Assembly (NCBI GenBank): GCA_018824085.1 | Contig: JAHJHI010000026.1 | Span: forward strand, 102,046-166,045 | Length of the DNA stretch: 64,000 nt | From: Gammaproteobacteria bacterium | GTDB taxonomy: Bacteria > Pseudomonadota > Gammaproteobacteria > Burkholderiales > Rhodocyclaceae | Reading direction: 5' to 3' | Part shown: positions 44,864 to 53,904 of the stretch, piece after piece | How positions within the stretch are numbered: the stretch's first letter is position 1 | Layout of the letters: each line of letters begins with the position of its first letter | Made by a program: the position numbers and the translations under genes | Notes under the pieces: generated by a model | The model's database searches: none | What the model saw: the letters and a program-made list of their open reading frames with translations, nothing else | What the model was told of the DNA's origin: nothing

Positions 44864-47470
44864 TCAGTCGAGCGTCGGCATGTCGAACGCGTAATTCAGT
44901 CCGAACCATCCCGCGCGCGGTGAGCCCGGACCGACGAACTGCGAGTGGGTCCAGGCGAACGAGTTGTAGTTGAAGCCCGACGCGTCACGGGCGCCGAACG
45001 AGCCGGCCGAGAACGGGTTGATTTCCAGTTCGCTGGCGGTGACGTACTGTTTGTCGAACAGGTTGTCGATGCGCGCGAACAGGCTGAGCCGGGGCGTGAT
45101 CTGGTAACGGCCGACAAAGTGGAAGACGGCGTATCCGGCCGTCTTCCCCGATCCGGTGTAGGCGCGCCCGAGGCCCGCTGCGCCACCGCCGAATGAATTG
45201 CCGAACTCGTCGGTGCCGCCGGCTTCGTGTTCGTTGTTCTCGTTGCCGCGCGAGTAGGAGCCCGCGTGCGCGATCATGTTGATGCCGACGTTCAGCTTGT
45301 CGGTGGCGTCGAACGCCCAGCCGAGGCGCATCACGTCGCGCGGGATGCCGGGAATGCGGTCGCCGGGCTTGATGGTGAATTCGTTGAGTTCGCCCGGCGT
45401 GCGGTTGGCGCTGCTGTTCGACTGGTTGACGACAACCGCCGAGGACTCGAACGTGGCGTTGAGCCGCGTATAGGCGGCGCGGAAGGTGTGCCGCCCGAAG
45501 CGTGCCGTCATGCCCAGCTCGAAGCCTTCGCGCATCGTGCGTTCGAAGGTGTCGAACACGCCGCGGTTCTTGCGCCCGAGCGACACGAACAGGATGTCGT
45601 CGTCGAGCTGCGTCGTGAACGCCGTTGCGTTCCAGTCGACGCGCCCGTCGAACGACGTGGCGCGCACGCCGAATTCGGCGCTGAACGAACGTACCTGCGG
45701 CAGATAGGGGTCGCTGGTCAGCGCGGTCGGCACCGAACAGCCGATGCTCTTGCCGTTGTTGGCGTTCTCCAGTTTCTTGTCCCGGGCGCAACCGAGCTCG
45801 ATCACCGACGGTGTGCGCGAGCCCTTGCTCATGTTCATGAAGAGGTTCAGTTCGGGCCGCGCCAGCCACGAAATCCCGAACGACGGATTGGTGCTGTAGT
45901 ACGTGTAGTCCCCTTCCGAACACAGATAGCGCGCACTGGCGTCGCTCAGCGGACCGCAGCGCAACTGACGGGTGTTCAGGAATTGCTGGGTGAATTGGTA
46001 CAGCGGAATCGGCTTGTCCGATACCAGCTGGTTCTTCACGTGCGTGCGGCTCCAGCGCACGCCGTAGTTCACATAGAGATCGTCCCGGACCGTCCATGTG
46101 TCGGTGCCGAACAGCGCAACCGTCTCGCTGCTGCCACTCAGGTTGTTGCGCTGGATCAAGGTGTCCAGCGGCGCCAGCCCCAGCTCGTCGGCCTGCGCCG
46201 GATCGACGTAGATGTTTCGATCGGCATCGATGTAGCCAAGCATCTGGCCCTGTCCGTAGCGCATCGAATTGCGGTCGAACGTTCCGCCCAGGACGATCTG
46301 GTGCTCGTCGCCGACATGCACCAGTTGCAGCGCCAGGCCGGACGCCTTCTGTGACGTGCCGCCGATGTTGAACAGCCCGTTCGGTGCGAAGCCGGGACAG
46401 CCTGGACCGGTTGCGCCGCCGACCGGATCGTAGGCGCCGTTGGCCGATACGTAGGGAAAGAAGCTGAAAGGACAGTCGTCGAGCCTGCCATAGGACAGGC
46501 GGTCGAAGTCGTCCCAGATGTCACCGCCGACGGATTGCTGCGTGAGCTTGCGCCGGTACAGCATGGCCGACACGCTCGCGCGATCCGACAGGTCGAGCCG
46601 AGCGCGCAAGGTGTAGTGGTCGAGGTCGTTCCGGTTGGTGTCGGGCGACGTGAAGACCGATTCCGGGCGCGCCTCGTAGTCTTCGTAGGGCACCAGCCCG
46701 TTGCCGGTAAGCATGTTCGACACGCTGAGTACCGAACCGGTGATTTCGAAGTTGCTGCCGCGCAGATCCACGCGCCCGAAGTACTGGTTCACGCTGCTCG
46801 GCGAGTTGTCGCGCCAGCCGTCCTCGCGGAACTCGTTGGCCGCGAAGAAGCCGGCCAGCGCGCCGTTGTTGGCGCCGACGGCAAACTGGTTCTGCGTGCG
46901 TCCCCATGAGCCCTGCGTGCGCGACACCTCGAAGCGCGGCGCCGTGAAACCCGACTTGGTCTGCAGTGACAGTGCGCCACCTATGGTATTGAGGCCGAAC
47001 AAGGGGTTCGATCCCGGAATGAGGTCGGTGCGCTCGATGGCGATGGTCGGGATCAGGTCCCAGTTCACCACTTCGCCGAACGGCTCGTTGATGCGCACGC
47101 CGTCGAGGTAGACCGACAGCCCCTGCGGCGTGCCGACCAGAGGCGACGCGGAGAAACCGCGAAAACTCAGATCCTGCTGGAACGGATTGCCCGCATAGTC
47201 ATTGACCGTGATCGACTGGCCCTGCGTATTCAGGAAATCGGTGATGTTCAGCGATTGCTGCTGGCGGAGGTCGGCAGCCGTCGCGCTTTGCACGTTCACG
47301 CTCGACTGCTCGCGATCAAGCACCACGCCGGGCAGCGGCGTGATGATGCGCGGCGCTCGAATCCGGACCGGAGCCAATTCCACCGTTTCCCCCTCCACCT
47401 GTGCCAGCGACGGCGCCGATGACAGCGTCGACAGCGCTGCGACCAGCCCCGGAACGACTGTCTTCCTCAT
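44864..47470 (-). CDS. TonB-dependent receptor
   Basis: An 868-residue outer-membrane active transporter. A signal peptide (VVPGLVAALSTLSSAPSLAQ) is followed by a plug (LNITDFLNTQGQSITVNDYA, DLSFRGFSASPLVGTPQGLS, VYLDGVRINEPFGEVV) and a large barrel ending in FGLNYAFD-type strands. The plug wording DLSFRGFxASPLxGTPQGLSVYLDGVRxNEPFG is known from receptors of unknown ligand, not from a defined siderophore receptor. I chose the ATG at 47470; a GTG at 47482 is possible. It is followed by the two paralogous PEP-CTERM genes, which suggests a joint surface function. A dyad lies just upstream. Confidence 0.9.
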   Translation of the reverse strand: MRKTVVPGLVAALSTLSSAPSLAQVEGETVELAPVRIRAPRIITPLPGVVLDREQSSVNVQSATAADLRQQQSLNITDFLNTQGQSITVNDYAGNPFQQDLSFRGFSASPLVGTPQGLSVYLDGVRINEPFGEVVNWDLIPTIAIERTDLIPGSNPLFGLNTIGGALSLQTKSGFTAPRFEVSRTQGSWGRTQNQFAVGANNGALAGFFAANEFREDGWRDNSPSSVNQYFGRVDLRGSNFEITGSVLSVSNMLTGNGLVPYEDYEARPESVFTSPDTNRNDLDHYTLRARLDLSDRASVSAMLYRRKLTQQSVGGDIWDDFDRLSYGRLDDCPFSFFPYVSANGAYDPVGGATGPGCPGFAPNGLFNIGGTSQKASGLALQLVHVGDEHQIVLGGTFDRNSMRYGQGQMLGYIDADRNIYVDPAQADELGLAPLDTLIQRNNLSGSSETVALFGTDTWTVRDDLYVNYGVRWSRTHVKNQLVSDKPIPLYQFTQQFLNTRQLRCGPLSDASARYLCSEGDYTYYSTNPSFGISWLARPELNLFMNMSKGSRTPSVIELGCARDKKLENANNGKSIGCSVPTALTSDPYLPQVRSFSAEFGVRATSFDGRVDWNATAFTTQLDDDILFVSLGRKNRGVFDTFERTMREGFELGMTARFGRHTFRAAYTRLNATFESSAVVVNQSNSSANRTPGELNEFTIKPGDRIPGIPRDVMRLGWAFDATDKLNVGINMIAHAGSYSRGNENNEHEAGGTDEFGNSFGGGAAGLGRAYTGSGKTAGYAVFHFVGRYQITPRLSLFARIDNLFDKQYVTASELEINPFSAGSFGARDASGFNYNSFAWTHSQFVGPGSPRAGWFGLNYAFDMPTLD

Positions 47471-47488
47471 GCGGGTGCCCACGTCGGC

Positions 47489-47514
47489 GTAGGAATAACT
47501 CCTACGTTGTTATT
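47489..47514. promoter_or_regulatory. Overlapping dyads upstream of the TonB receptor
   Basis: GTAGGA-ATAAC-TCCTAC (47489-47505) is a perfect 6-bp inverted repeat, and AATAAC-N9-GTTATT (47494-47514) a second, interleaved one. Both lie 20-45 bases before the receptor start, a position suited to a repressor operator. The binding protein is unknown; this is not a Fur consensus. Confidence 0.45.
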
Positions 47515-47755
47515 GGATGTTTCCGAAGCGTTCTACCGGCATCGATCACGCCGAAACAGGGAAATCCTCCCGACTCGATTCGCACCGAAAGGCGCCTGTC
47601 ATACGGAGGCCGGGTGAATCGAAAAACGGGGGAGAATGCCCTTCACGGCGGGGTGGGGCGGAAGACGCAGGAGGCGGCGCGATTGAGGGGCGGGCCGGAT
47701 TGCGCCGCCGCGCAGGCGGCCATGCCGGGGTGATCGGACGGGGCGGAGGCAGAAA

Positions 47756-47853
47756 GCGGCGGCCACTTTCCCGCAACCGTGATGTAGTCCTCTCAAACCG
47801 GGTTGCGCAGCGGCATGCCTCGGGCTACCTTCGGTGCTGTCAGGATTTTCTGA
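47756..47853 (+). repeat. Duplicated upstream element, copy A (before gmd)
   Basis: About 97 bp closely matching 50211-50309. Identical blocks are GCAACCGTGATGTAGT, CGGGTTGCGC, GCATGCCTC and GGGCTACCTTCGGTG-CTGTCA, in the same order with almost the same spacing. It is non-coding and lies about 200 bp upstream of the gmd start. A shared promoter or operator of the exopolysaccharide genes is the simplest reading. Confidence 0.8.
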
Positions 47854-48051
47854 ATCGGCGTCTGGCCACGTTCAGTGCATCGCCTCGTTCAGCGGGGTGC
47901 CAGCCTGCGGGATCTTTCAGCGTATCGGTCGCGGTGGGCAGCGCAACGCGCAGCCGGCTGAGTTGCGCCACTGCCGGCGCTACCGATCGACGCACTGCTG
48001 CGGATCGCAAGATTGCGCCATCCTTCGAACAACACTCAATTCAAGACGACC

Positions 48052-49170
48052 ATGACCCACAAGATCGCACTCATCACCGGCGTTACCGGCCAGGACGGCG
48101 CCTACCTTGCCGAGTTCCTGCTGAAGAAGGGTTACGAAGTCCACGGCATCAAGCGCCGTTCGTCGCTGTTCAACACCGACCGCATCGACCACCTGTACGA
48201 AGACCCGCACGTCGACAATCGCAAGTTCGTGCTGCACTACGGCGATCTGACCGATTCGACCAGCCTGGTGCGCATCATCCAGAAGGTGCAGCCGGACGAG
48301 ATCTACAACCTCGCGGCCCAGTCGCACGTGGCGGTGAGCTTCGAGGAACCCGAGTACACGGCGAACGCCGACGGCATCGGCGCGCTGCGCATCCTGGAAG
48401 CGATCCGCATTCTCGGGCTGGAGAAGAAGACGCGCTTCTATCAGGCATCGACCTCGGAACTGTACGGCCTGGTGCAGGAAATCCCGCAGAAGGAAACCAC
48501 GCCGTTCTACCCGCGCAGCCCGTACGCCTGCGCCAAGCTCTACGCCTACTGGATCACCGTCAATTACCGCGAGGCGTACGGCATGTACGCCTGCAACGGC
48601 ATCCTGTTCAACCATGAATCACCGGTGCGCGGCGAAACCTTCGTCACGCGCAAGATCACGCGCGCTGTCGCGCGCATTGCGCTCGGCCTGCAGGAGTGCC
48701 TGTATCTGGGCAACATGAGCGCGCTGCGCGACTGGGGCCATGCGCGCGACTACATCGAAATGCAGTGGCTCATGCTGCAGCAGGACGTCGCGGAAGACTT
48801 CGTCATCGCCACCGGCGTGCAGTACAGCGTGCGCCAGTTCGTCGAGTTCGCGGCTGCCGAGCTGGGCATCACGGTGCGCTTCGAAGGTGAGGGCGAGCAC
48901 GAAGTCGGCATCGTGGCCGCCGTAACCGGCAATCGCGCCAAGGTGAAGGTGGGCGATGTCATCGTGAAGGTGGACCCGCGTTACTACCGGCCGACCGAAG
49001 TGGAAACGCTGCTCGGCGACCCCAGCCGCGCGCGCGACAAGCTGGGCTGGACGCCGAAGACCTCGCTGCAGGAACTGGTGAAGGAAATGGTCGAAGCCGA
49101 CTACACGAGCGCCAAGCGCGATGCGCTGGTGAAAATGGCCGGCTTTCAGGCCTACGACTACCACGAGTAA
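48052..49170 (+). CDS. gmd: GDP-mannose 4,6-dehydratase
   Basis: A 372-residue NADP-dependent short-chain dehydratase that converts GDP-mannose to GDP-4-keto-6-deoxymannose. The nucleotide motif is [17 protein letters not shown], then [12 protein letters not shown]. The catalytic Thr-Ser and YxxxK are in ASTSELYG and [33 protein letters not shown] and the later DWGHARDYI are Gmd signatures. The ATG at 48052 was chosen because the Rossmann motif follows at once. The product feeds Fcl, encoded next, giving GDP-L-fucose for the polysaccharide. Confidence 0.96.
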   Translation: MTHKIALITGVTGQDGAYLAEFLLKKGYEVHGIKRRSSLFNTDRIDHLYEDPHVDNRKFVLHYGDLTDSTSLVRIIQKVQPDEIYNLAAQSHVAVSFEEPEYTANADGIGALRILEAIRILGLEKKTRFYQASTSELYGLVQEIPQKETTPFYPRSPYACAKLYAYWITVNYREAYGMYACNGILFNHESPVRGETFVTRKITRAVARIALGLQECLYLGNMSALRDWGHARDYIEMQWLMLQQDVAEDFVIATGVQYSVRQFVEFAAAELGITVRFEGEGEHEVGIVAAVTGNRAKVKVGDVIVKVDPRYYRPTEVETLLGDPSRARDKLGWTPKTSLQELVKEMVEADYTSAKRDALVKMAGFQAYDYHE

Positions 49171-49182
49171 GCAGCGACCACC

Positions 49183-50166
49183 ATGGACATCAACGCGCGC
49201 ATCTACGTGGCGGGCCATCGCGGCCTAGTCGGCTCGGCCATCGTCCGCAACCTTGAGGCGAAGGGCTGCACGAACATCCTGCGCCGCACGCACGCGGAAC
49301 TGGATCTGACCGATGCGGCAGCTACCGACGCCTTCTTCGCCGCCGAAAAACCGGAGTACGTATTCCTCGCTGCGGCGAAGGTGGGCGGCATCGTCGCCAA
49401 CAACAGCTATCCGGCCGAATTCATCCGCGACAACCTGGTCATCCAGGCCAACGTGATCCACGCGGCCTGGCGCCACGGCGCCACGCGCCTCATGTTCCTC
49501 GGTTCGAGCTGCATCTATCCCAAGCTCGCGCCGCAGCCGATGCGCGAAGACTGCCTGCTGACCGGGCCCCTGGAGCCGACCAACCGCCCGTACGCGCTGG
49601 CCAAGATCGCCGGGATCGAAATGTGCTGGAGCTACAACCGCCAGTACGGCACGAAGTATCTGGCGGCGATGCCGACCAATCTGTACGGCCCGGGCGACAA
49701 CTATCACCCGGAGAACAGCCACGTCATCCCGGCGCTGCTGCGCAAATTCCACGACGCAAAACAGCGTGGCGAGCGCACGGTCACCATCTGGGGCACCGGC
49801 ACGCCGCGACGCGAATTCCTGTACAGCGACGACATGGCCGACGCCTGCGTCTTCCTGATGAACCTCCCGGACGACAAGTTCGAAAGCCTGCTGGGCAGCG
49901 ACGAGTCGCAGAGCGGCCGCTTCGAGCCGCCGCTGATCAACGTGGGCGTGGGCGAGGACGTCACGATCCGCGAACTGGCTGAACTCGTGGGCCGAATCGT
50001 CGGATTCGACGGCGAGCTGGTGTTCGACACGACGAAACCGGATGGCACGCCGAGAAAGCTGATGGACGTGGGGCGGCTCGAAAGCATCGGCTGGACGGCC
50101 AGGACCAGCCTGGACGCTGGCCTGTCGCGGGCATATGCGGACTTCACCAGCGTCAATCACGTCTGA
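49183..50166 (+). CDS. fcl: GDP-L-fucose synthase
   Basis: A 327-residue epimerase/reductase that makes GDP-L-fucose from the Gmd product. Motifs are [18 protein letters not shown] (nucleotide binding), [10 protein letters not shown] with the catalytic Ser, and the [20 protein letters not shown] block with YxxxK. The [15 protein letters not shown] motif is typical of this family. It starts 12 bases after gmd and should be in the same transcript. After its stop comes copy B of the duplicated element. Confidence 0.96.
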   Translation: MDINARIYVAGHRGLVGSAIVRNLEAKGCTNILRRTHAELDLTDAAATDAFFAAEKPEYVFLAAAKVGGIVANNSYPAEFIRDNLVIQANVIHAAWRHGATRLMFLGSSCIYPKLAPQPMREDCLLTGPLEPTNRPYALAKIAGIEMCWSYNRQYGTKYLAAMPTNLYGPGDNYHPENSHVIPALLRKFHDAKQRGERTVTIWGTGTPRREFLYSDDMADACVFLMNLPDDKFESLLGSDESQSGRFEPPLINVGVGEDVTIRELAELVGRIVGFDGELVFDTTKPDGTPRKLMDVGRLESIGWTARTSLDAGLSRAYADFTSVNHV

Positions 50167-50210
50167 CGCGGCGGGGCGCAATGGATGGCGGGGCAGGTGC
50201 AAGCGGTCTG

Positions 50211-50309
50211 GCGGCGGGTCACTTCCCTGCAACCGTGATGTAGTACTCTGAATTCGGGTTGCGCTGCAGCATGCCTCCGGGCTACCTTCGGTGCTGTCAT
50301 AATTTGTGA
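50211..50309 (+). repeat. Duplicated upstream element, copy B (before epsI)
   Basis: Second copy of the element at 47756-47853, about 80 percent or more identical by eye. It ends 72 bases before the epsI start and lies between fcl and epsI, so it could begin a new transcript for the rest of the polysaccharide genes. Confidence 0.8.
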
Positions 50310-50380
50310 GGCTGTCGCTGAAGGGACATGTGTCTGTTTGGCGACAATCCAACCGTCCCCGAAACTCAATTGATCGTCCT

Positions 50381-51061
50381 ATGACCAAGCAACTCCTAAG
50401 TGCCATCGTCGTCGCCGCTTTCATGGCCTCTGCCGCTGCTGTCGCGACGGTCATGACGCCAACTCAGAAAATTGTCGATCAGCTTCCAAAGCTTGACCTC
50501 GAAACTGCGATTCCCGAGCGTTTTGGCGACTGGCAAATGGACAAACGTGCTGTGGGCGGAGTCGTCAATCCGCAGCAGGCCGAGGTGCTGAATCAGATCT
50601 ACACGCAGATATTGACCCGGACCTATGTGGGCTCGGACGGTTATCGCATCATGTTGTCCATCGCTTACGGCGAAGATCAGCGCGATAGCAACCAGCTTCA
50701 CTACCCGGAAGTCTGCTATCCGGCACAAGGCTTTCAGGTCACCAGCAACCGGCGGGGTGTCTTGCAGACCGCGCAGGGCGATATTCCCGTGAAGAGGCTG
50801 GAAAGCCAGATGGCTCAGCAACGCTTCGAGCCCATCACGTACTGGACTACGGTCGGCGAACACGCGGTAACAGGCGGTGTGCGAAAAAAACTCGCCGAAA
50901 TGGAATATGGCCTGAAAGGGAGAATTCCTGACGGGTTGCTGTTCCGCGTGTCGTCAATAGATCGAGACTCGGACGGCGCCTTCAAGAAACAGGAAAAATT
51001 TATTGCCGAACTTCTCGCGTCGCTCGATGTGGCATCAAAGCGGCGCATCGCAGGTCTCTGA
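50381..51061 (+). CDS. epsI: EpsI family exosortase-associated protein
   Basis: A 226-residue protein with one N-terminal hydrophobic segment (LLSAIVVAAFMASAAAVATV) and an EpsI domain. The motif HYPEVCYPAQGF (H107, C112) is the family signature, and the LPLELG-like FGDWQMDK block precedes it. EpsI proteins are encoded beside, or fused to, exosortases and are needed for exopolysaccharide production in methanolan-type loci. No exosortase gene is next to it here, so this copy stands alone. The ATG at 50381 was chosen at the start of the signal-like helix. Copy B of the duplicated element is directly upstream. Confidence 0.85.
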   Translation: MTKQLLSAIVVAAFMASAAAVATVMTPTQKIVDQLPKLDLETAIPERFGDWQMDKRAVGGVVNPQQAEVLNQIYTQILTRTYVGSDGYRIMLSIAYGEDQRDSNQLHYPEVCYPAQGFQVTSNRRGVLQTAQGDIPVKRLESQMAQQRFEPITYWTTVGEHAVTGGVRKKLAEMEYGLKGRIPDGLLFRVSSIDRDSDGAFKKQEKFIAELLASLDVASKRRIAGL

Positions 51062-51065
51062 TATT

Positions 51066-52637
51066 TTGATACATAGCGAGACATCACGTCGGCTTGTCCA
51101 AGGCCTGCATTCACTGATCTACGCGACAATGCTCCTGTTGGCTGGGATGGCCCCGGCGTCTGCCGCAAGCGTCTGCCCACCGGTGGATACCATCCAACGT
51201 GGTTCGGAAGTGAGCTTTGATGTACTCGACACCCGTACGCTTCATCGAGCATTCGCTCTTGGATTCAATCTTGAATGGAAAACCTTTCAGACAGAACTCT
51301 GGCGAGATGAGGCACACACCGTTGACGAAAATGTTGTGCGAATGCTTGCGCAGTTCCCTCAGCTGGTTTACCGGTACCCAGGTGGGTCGGTAGCCAATTT
51401 TCTGGACCTGAATCTGTCGCTTGGCGATCGCAAGTTTCGCCCGGAGCAACGAGCGGTAACGTGGAGCAAGCCGGAAGGAATGCGTTTCGGGCTTTCGGAG
51501 TATCTCGGATTCCTCGATGAAATAAAGGGCAGATCATGGTTGGTTGTCAATTTGTTTGGTCGCCTCGAAGGGGTGCAGTCGATTGAAGTTCTGGCACCTA
51601 AATGGGAAGCTCTGGCGCAACGGTTGAAAATGGAGGGCGCACCGGAGCGGATAGAGCTCGGAAACGAGCTCTATTTGGATCGCTATGCAATGACGCCCGA
51701 AAGCTATGCCGAGCGCGTGAACGCTGCTGCAACAGTGTTTCGCCGGTATCTTCCCGACGCGCGCTTTGTGGTTGGTTTGTCTGATTTCGATGGAAAGCGT
51801 TATACAAAGGAACGTTATAACCACTTGCTTCTCAAGAATCTGAAACTCGATGGAATCGAATTTGCGCAGCACTCGTACTACGACGGCCCTCCGGGCGGCC
51901 CTCCGGTCCCCAATCGACTACGCGCCGTGTGCCGCACGATCCAGCAAATACGTGAGAGCGGAGTGAGCGACCCAGTCGTCTGGATTACCGAACACGCACG
52001 ATGGCCGGGCGGCAAGACGTCGGATCCCGGCTGGAAAGAACTTTGGCCCCTGAGCAACAATCTTGAGGCGGCGATTTCCGTGGCGGACTATGTAATTGCC
52101 AGTTCAACTCTCCCAGAGGTGCGCGGTGCTTTTCTGCACAGTCTTTCCGGCTCGACTGGCCCGTGGGCGTTCTATATGCGCAACGACGGTGTTTTCTACC
52201 CAAGTGCCCTGGCCAGTATGTTTGGTGTGCTTTATGAGCTTGCATCGTCAGATATCATTCCGACGCGCACCATAACGACAAAATCACAAGGGCATTCGGG
52301 AGAGTACGATACCCGCGGTATTGTTCTGCGCATGCACTCAAACGATCACTGGGCACTGCTGGCAATCAATCGTTCGAATCAGACCATAGATGCGCGTGTG
52401 ATGATTCCATCACTCTCCTCGAAAAATGTTTCCGCCCGTAAAAAAATGGTCAGCAGCTCATCTGTTAATGCAAACAATTCTATTCAGCAACAGGCTCGCC
52501 TTGAGCCGCGTACGTCTACTGAAGACGTAGCGTTCAACGAGGCGGGCGCTGCGCGCATATTTCTAAAACCGTACTCAATCAGCTTTATTGAATTTGTTCC
52601 ATCGCAGTCGGATAGGTCGGAAAAACAACTAAAATGA
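51066..52637 (+). CDS. Exported glycoside hydrolase-like protein (clan GH-A type)
   Basis: A 523-residue exported protein. The signal region has SETSRRLVQGLHSLIYATML and a cleavage site near APASAAS. The rest looks like a TIM-barrel glycosidase: the acid/base Glu would be E201 in ELGNELYLDRYA and the nucleophile E309 in VWITEHARWP, the spacing used by GH51/GH39-like enzymes. A C-terminal beta-rich part carries LAINRSNQTIDARVMIP. I favour a TTG start at 51066, since an ATG at 51129 gives a signal lacking basic residues. It is likely to trim or process the polysaccharide in the periplasm or outside. The exact family is uncertain. Confidence 0.7.
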   Translation: MIHSETSRRLVQGLHSLIYATMLLLAGMAPASAASVCPPVDTIQRGSEVSFDVLDTRTLHRAFALGFNLEWKTFQTELWRDEAHTVDENVVRMLAQFPQLVYRYPGGSVANFLDLNLSLGDRKFRPEQRAVTWSKPEGMRFGLSEYLGFLDEIKGRSWLVVNLFGRLEGVQSIEVLAPKWEALAQRLKMEGAPERIELGNELYLDRYAMTPESYAERVNAAATVFRRYLPDARFVVGLSDFDGKRYTKERYNHLLLKNLKLDGIEFAQHSYYDGPPGGPPVPNRLRAVCRTIQQIRESGVSDPVVWITEHARWPGGKTSDPGWKELWPLSNNLEAAISVADYVIASSTLPEVRGAFLHSLSGSTGPWAFYMRNDGVFYPSALASMFGVLYELASSDIIPTRTITTKSQGHSGEYDTRGIVLRMHSNDHWALLAINRSNQTIDARVMIPSLSSKNVSARKKMVSSSSVNANNSIQQQARLEPRTSTEDVAFNEAGAARIFLKPYSISFIEFVPSQSDRSEKQLK

Positions 52638-53878
52638 TACGAAAGAAGTTTTATTTCGCCGGGCATACGCATTTCGGAAATCGAGGGTGCGAAGCGTTGA
52701 TTCGCTCTACTGTTCTTTTACTGAAAGAACAGTTCGGAGAAATCGAAGCCCTGGTGCCCAGCTCGGACCCCGTTCGGGACGCAGCACAGTGGCCTGAGCA
52801 CGCTCGGGAAGGAGTAAGCTTCGTCCCGGCTCCCGGGTTCCCGAATATTTTGCGCTGGTGGTATCGTGCTGTACGCGTCCTTCCTATACTGAAGCGCCTC
52901 TGGATACCCGACATAAAGGCTCATCCAGAGGCTGCAAGGCCGATTGACGAGTGCGACGCGATCGTCCTTACTGGTGGTGACATCATCACGCTGGATTATG
53001 GATTGCCTTCACTAATATGGAATGTTCGTCTGATTGAACCGTGGATCGATAAAGGCAAGCCTGCGCTACTCTGGGGGGCGTCCGTTGGCCCATTTCGCAA
53101 CGATCCCGTGATTGAACGATATATGGCAAATTTTCTGCGAAAATTGCCTGTAATCACTGTAAGGGAATCAATTTCACTTTCCTACCTTGAAAGCATCGGT
53201 GTCGCGAAGAACGTTACGCTTGTCACCGACCCGGCGTTCAACCTGCCGCCTCAACGATGCGAACTGCCATTTTGGCCCCGCAATCCAGGAAAAGGTGTGC
53301 TTGGCTTTAACGTGAGTCCATTGATTCAGAAGTTCCGCCCGAGTGGCGAAAGTTCAAATGTATTGAAAGACGAGATTGTTGGGTTTTTGAAAGACACAAT
53401 TGTCAAGCATGATATTTCTATCGTTTTAGTGCCGCATGTCGGGCCGTTGAATGGCGGTGAGTTCAATAGCGATTCCTTTTACATGCAGTCGATTCTCGAA
53501 AAGATGAGTGGGTTTGATGAGCGAATTGGTATGGTTGGCGGAAAACCGAATGCGGCAGAGTTAAAATATGTGCTTGGAAAGTTGACATATTTCATCGGCG
53601 CAAGAACGCATGCAACAATAGGTGCCATTTCATCAAGTGTGCCAACGGTTTCAATCGCATATAGCGTGAAGGCCAAAGGGTTGAATCGAGATTTGTTCGA
53701 TACAGATGAGTTTGTACTGGAAACGCCAAGCGTTAGTCAGCTAGCCCTCGGAAATGCCTTGTCTCTTCTCATTTCAAAGGAGAGCGATATTCGCAGCCAT
53801 CTTGACACGATTTTACCCAAGTGGAAGCAAGATGGCGGAAAACCCGCGATCTTGATGAAGGCGATTTTGCCTGAATAA
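52634..53878 (+). CDS. Polysaccharide pyruvyl transferase family protein
   Basis: A 414-residue cytosolic enzyme of the CsaB/PssM family, which adds ketal pyruvate to sugars. The N-terminal block FAGHTHFGNRGCEALIRSTV and the middle LLWGASVGPF are family landmarks. The C-terminal GARTHATIGAISSSVPTVSIAYS motif is the best match. Ketal pyruvate would make the polysaccharide acidic. The ATG overlaps the preceding stop (ATGA), and the stop touches the next reading frame, so it is in the middle of a tight operon. Base composition is lower in GC than upstream genes. Confidence 0.85.
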   Translation: MIRKKFYFAGHTHFGNRGCEALIRSTVLLLKEQFGEIEALVPSSDPVRDAAQWPEHAREGVSFVPAPGFPNILRWWYRAVRVLPILKRLWIPDIKAHPEAARPIDECDAIVLTGGDIITLDYGLPSLIWNVRLIEPWIDKGKPALLWGASVGPFRNDPVIERYMANFLRKLPVITVRESISLSYLESIGVAKNVTLVTDPAFNLPPQRCELPFWPRNPGKGVLGFNVSPLIQKFRPSGESSNVLKDEIVGFLKDTIVKHDISIVLVPHVGPLNGGEFNSDSFYMQSILEKMSGFDERIGMVGGKPNAAELKYVLGKLTYFIGARTHATIGAISSSVPTVSIAYSVKAKGLNRDLFDTDEFVLETPSVSQLALGNALSLLISKESDIRSHLDTILPKWKQDGGKPAILMKAILPE

Positions 53879-53904
53879 TGGTTTATGAAATGACGGAGGT
53901 TAAA

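Larger units (their letters stand above)
47471..48051. other. Non-coding region between the TonB receptor and gmd
   Basis: This 580-bp divergent intergenic region holds a dyad near the receptor start (47489-47514), a GC-rich stretch with no convincing gene (47530-47755) and the first copy of a duplicated element (47756-47853). The rest up to the gmd ATG shows no recognisable motif. Confidence 0.6.

Noticed and set aside
47756..47853. Sigma-54 promoter within the duplicated element
   Set aside because: No GG-N10-GC arrangement of the TGGCAC-N5-TTGC type was found on either strand of either copy.
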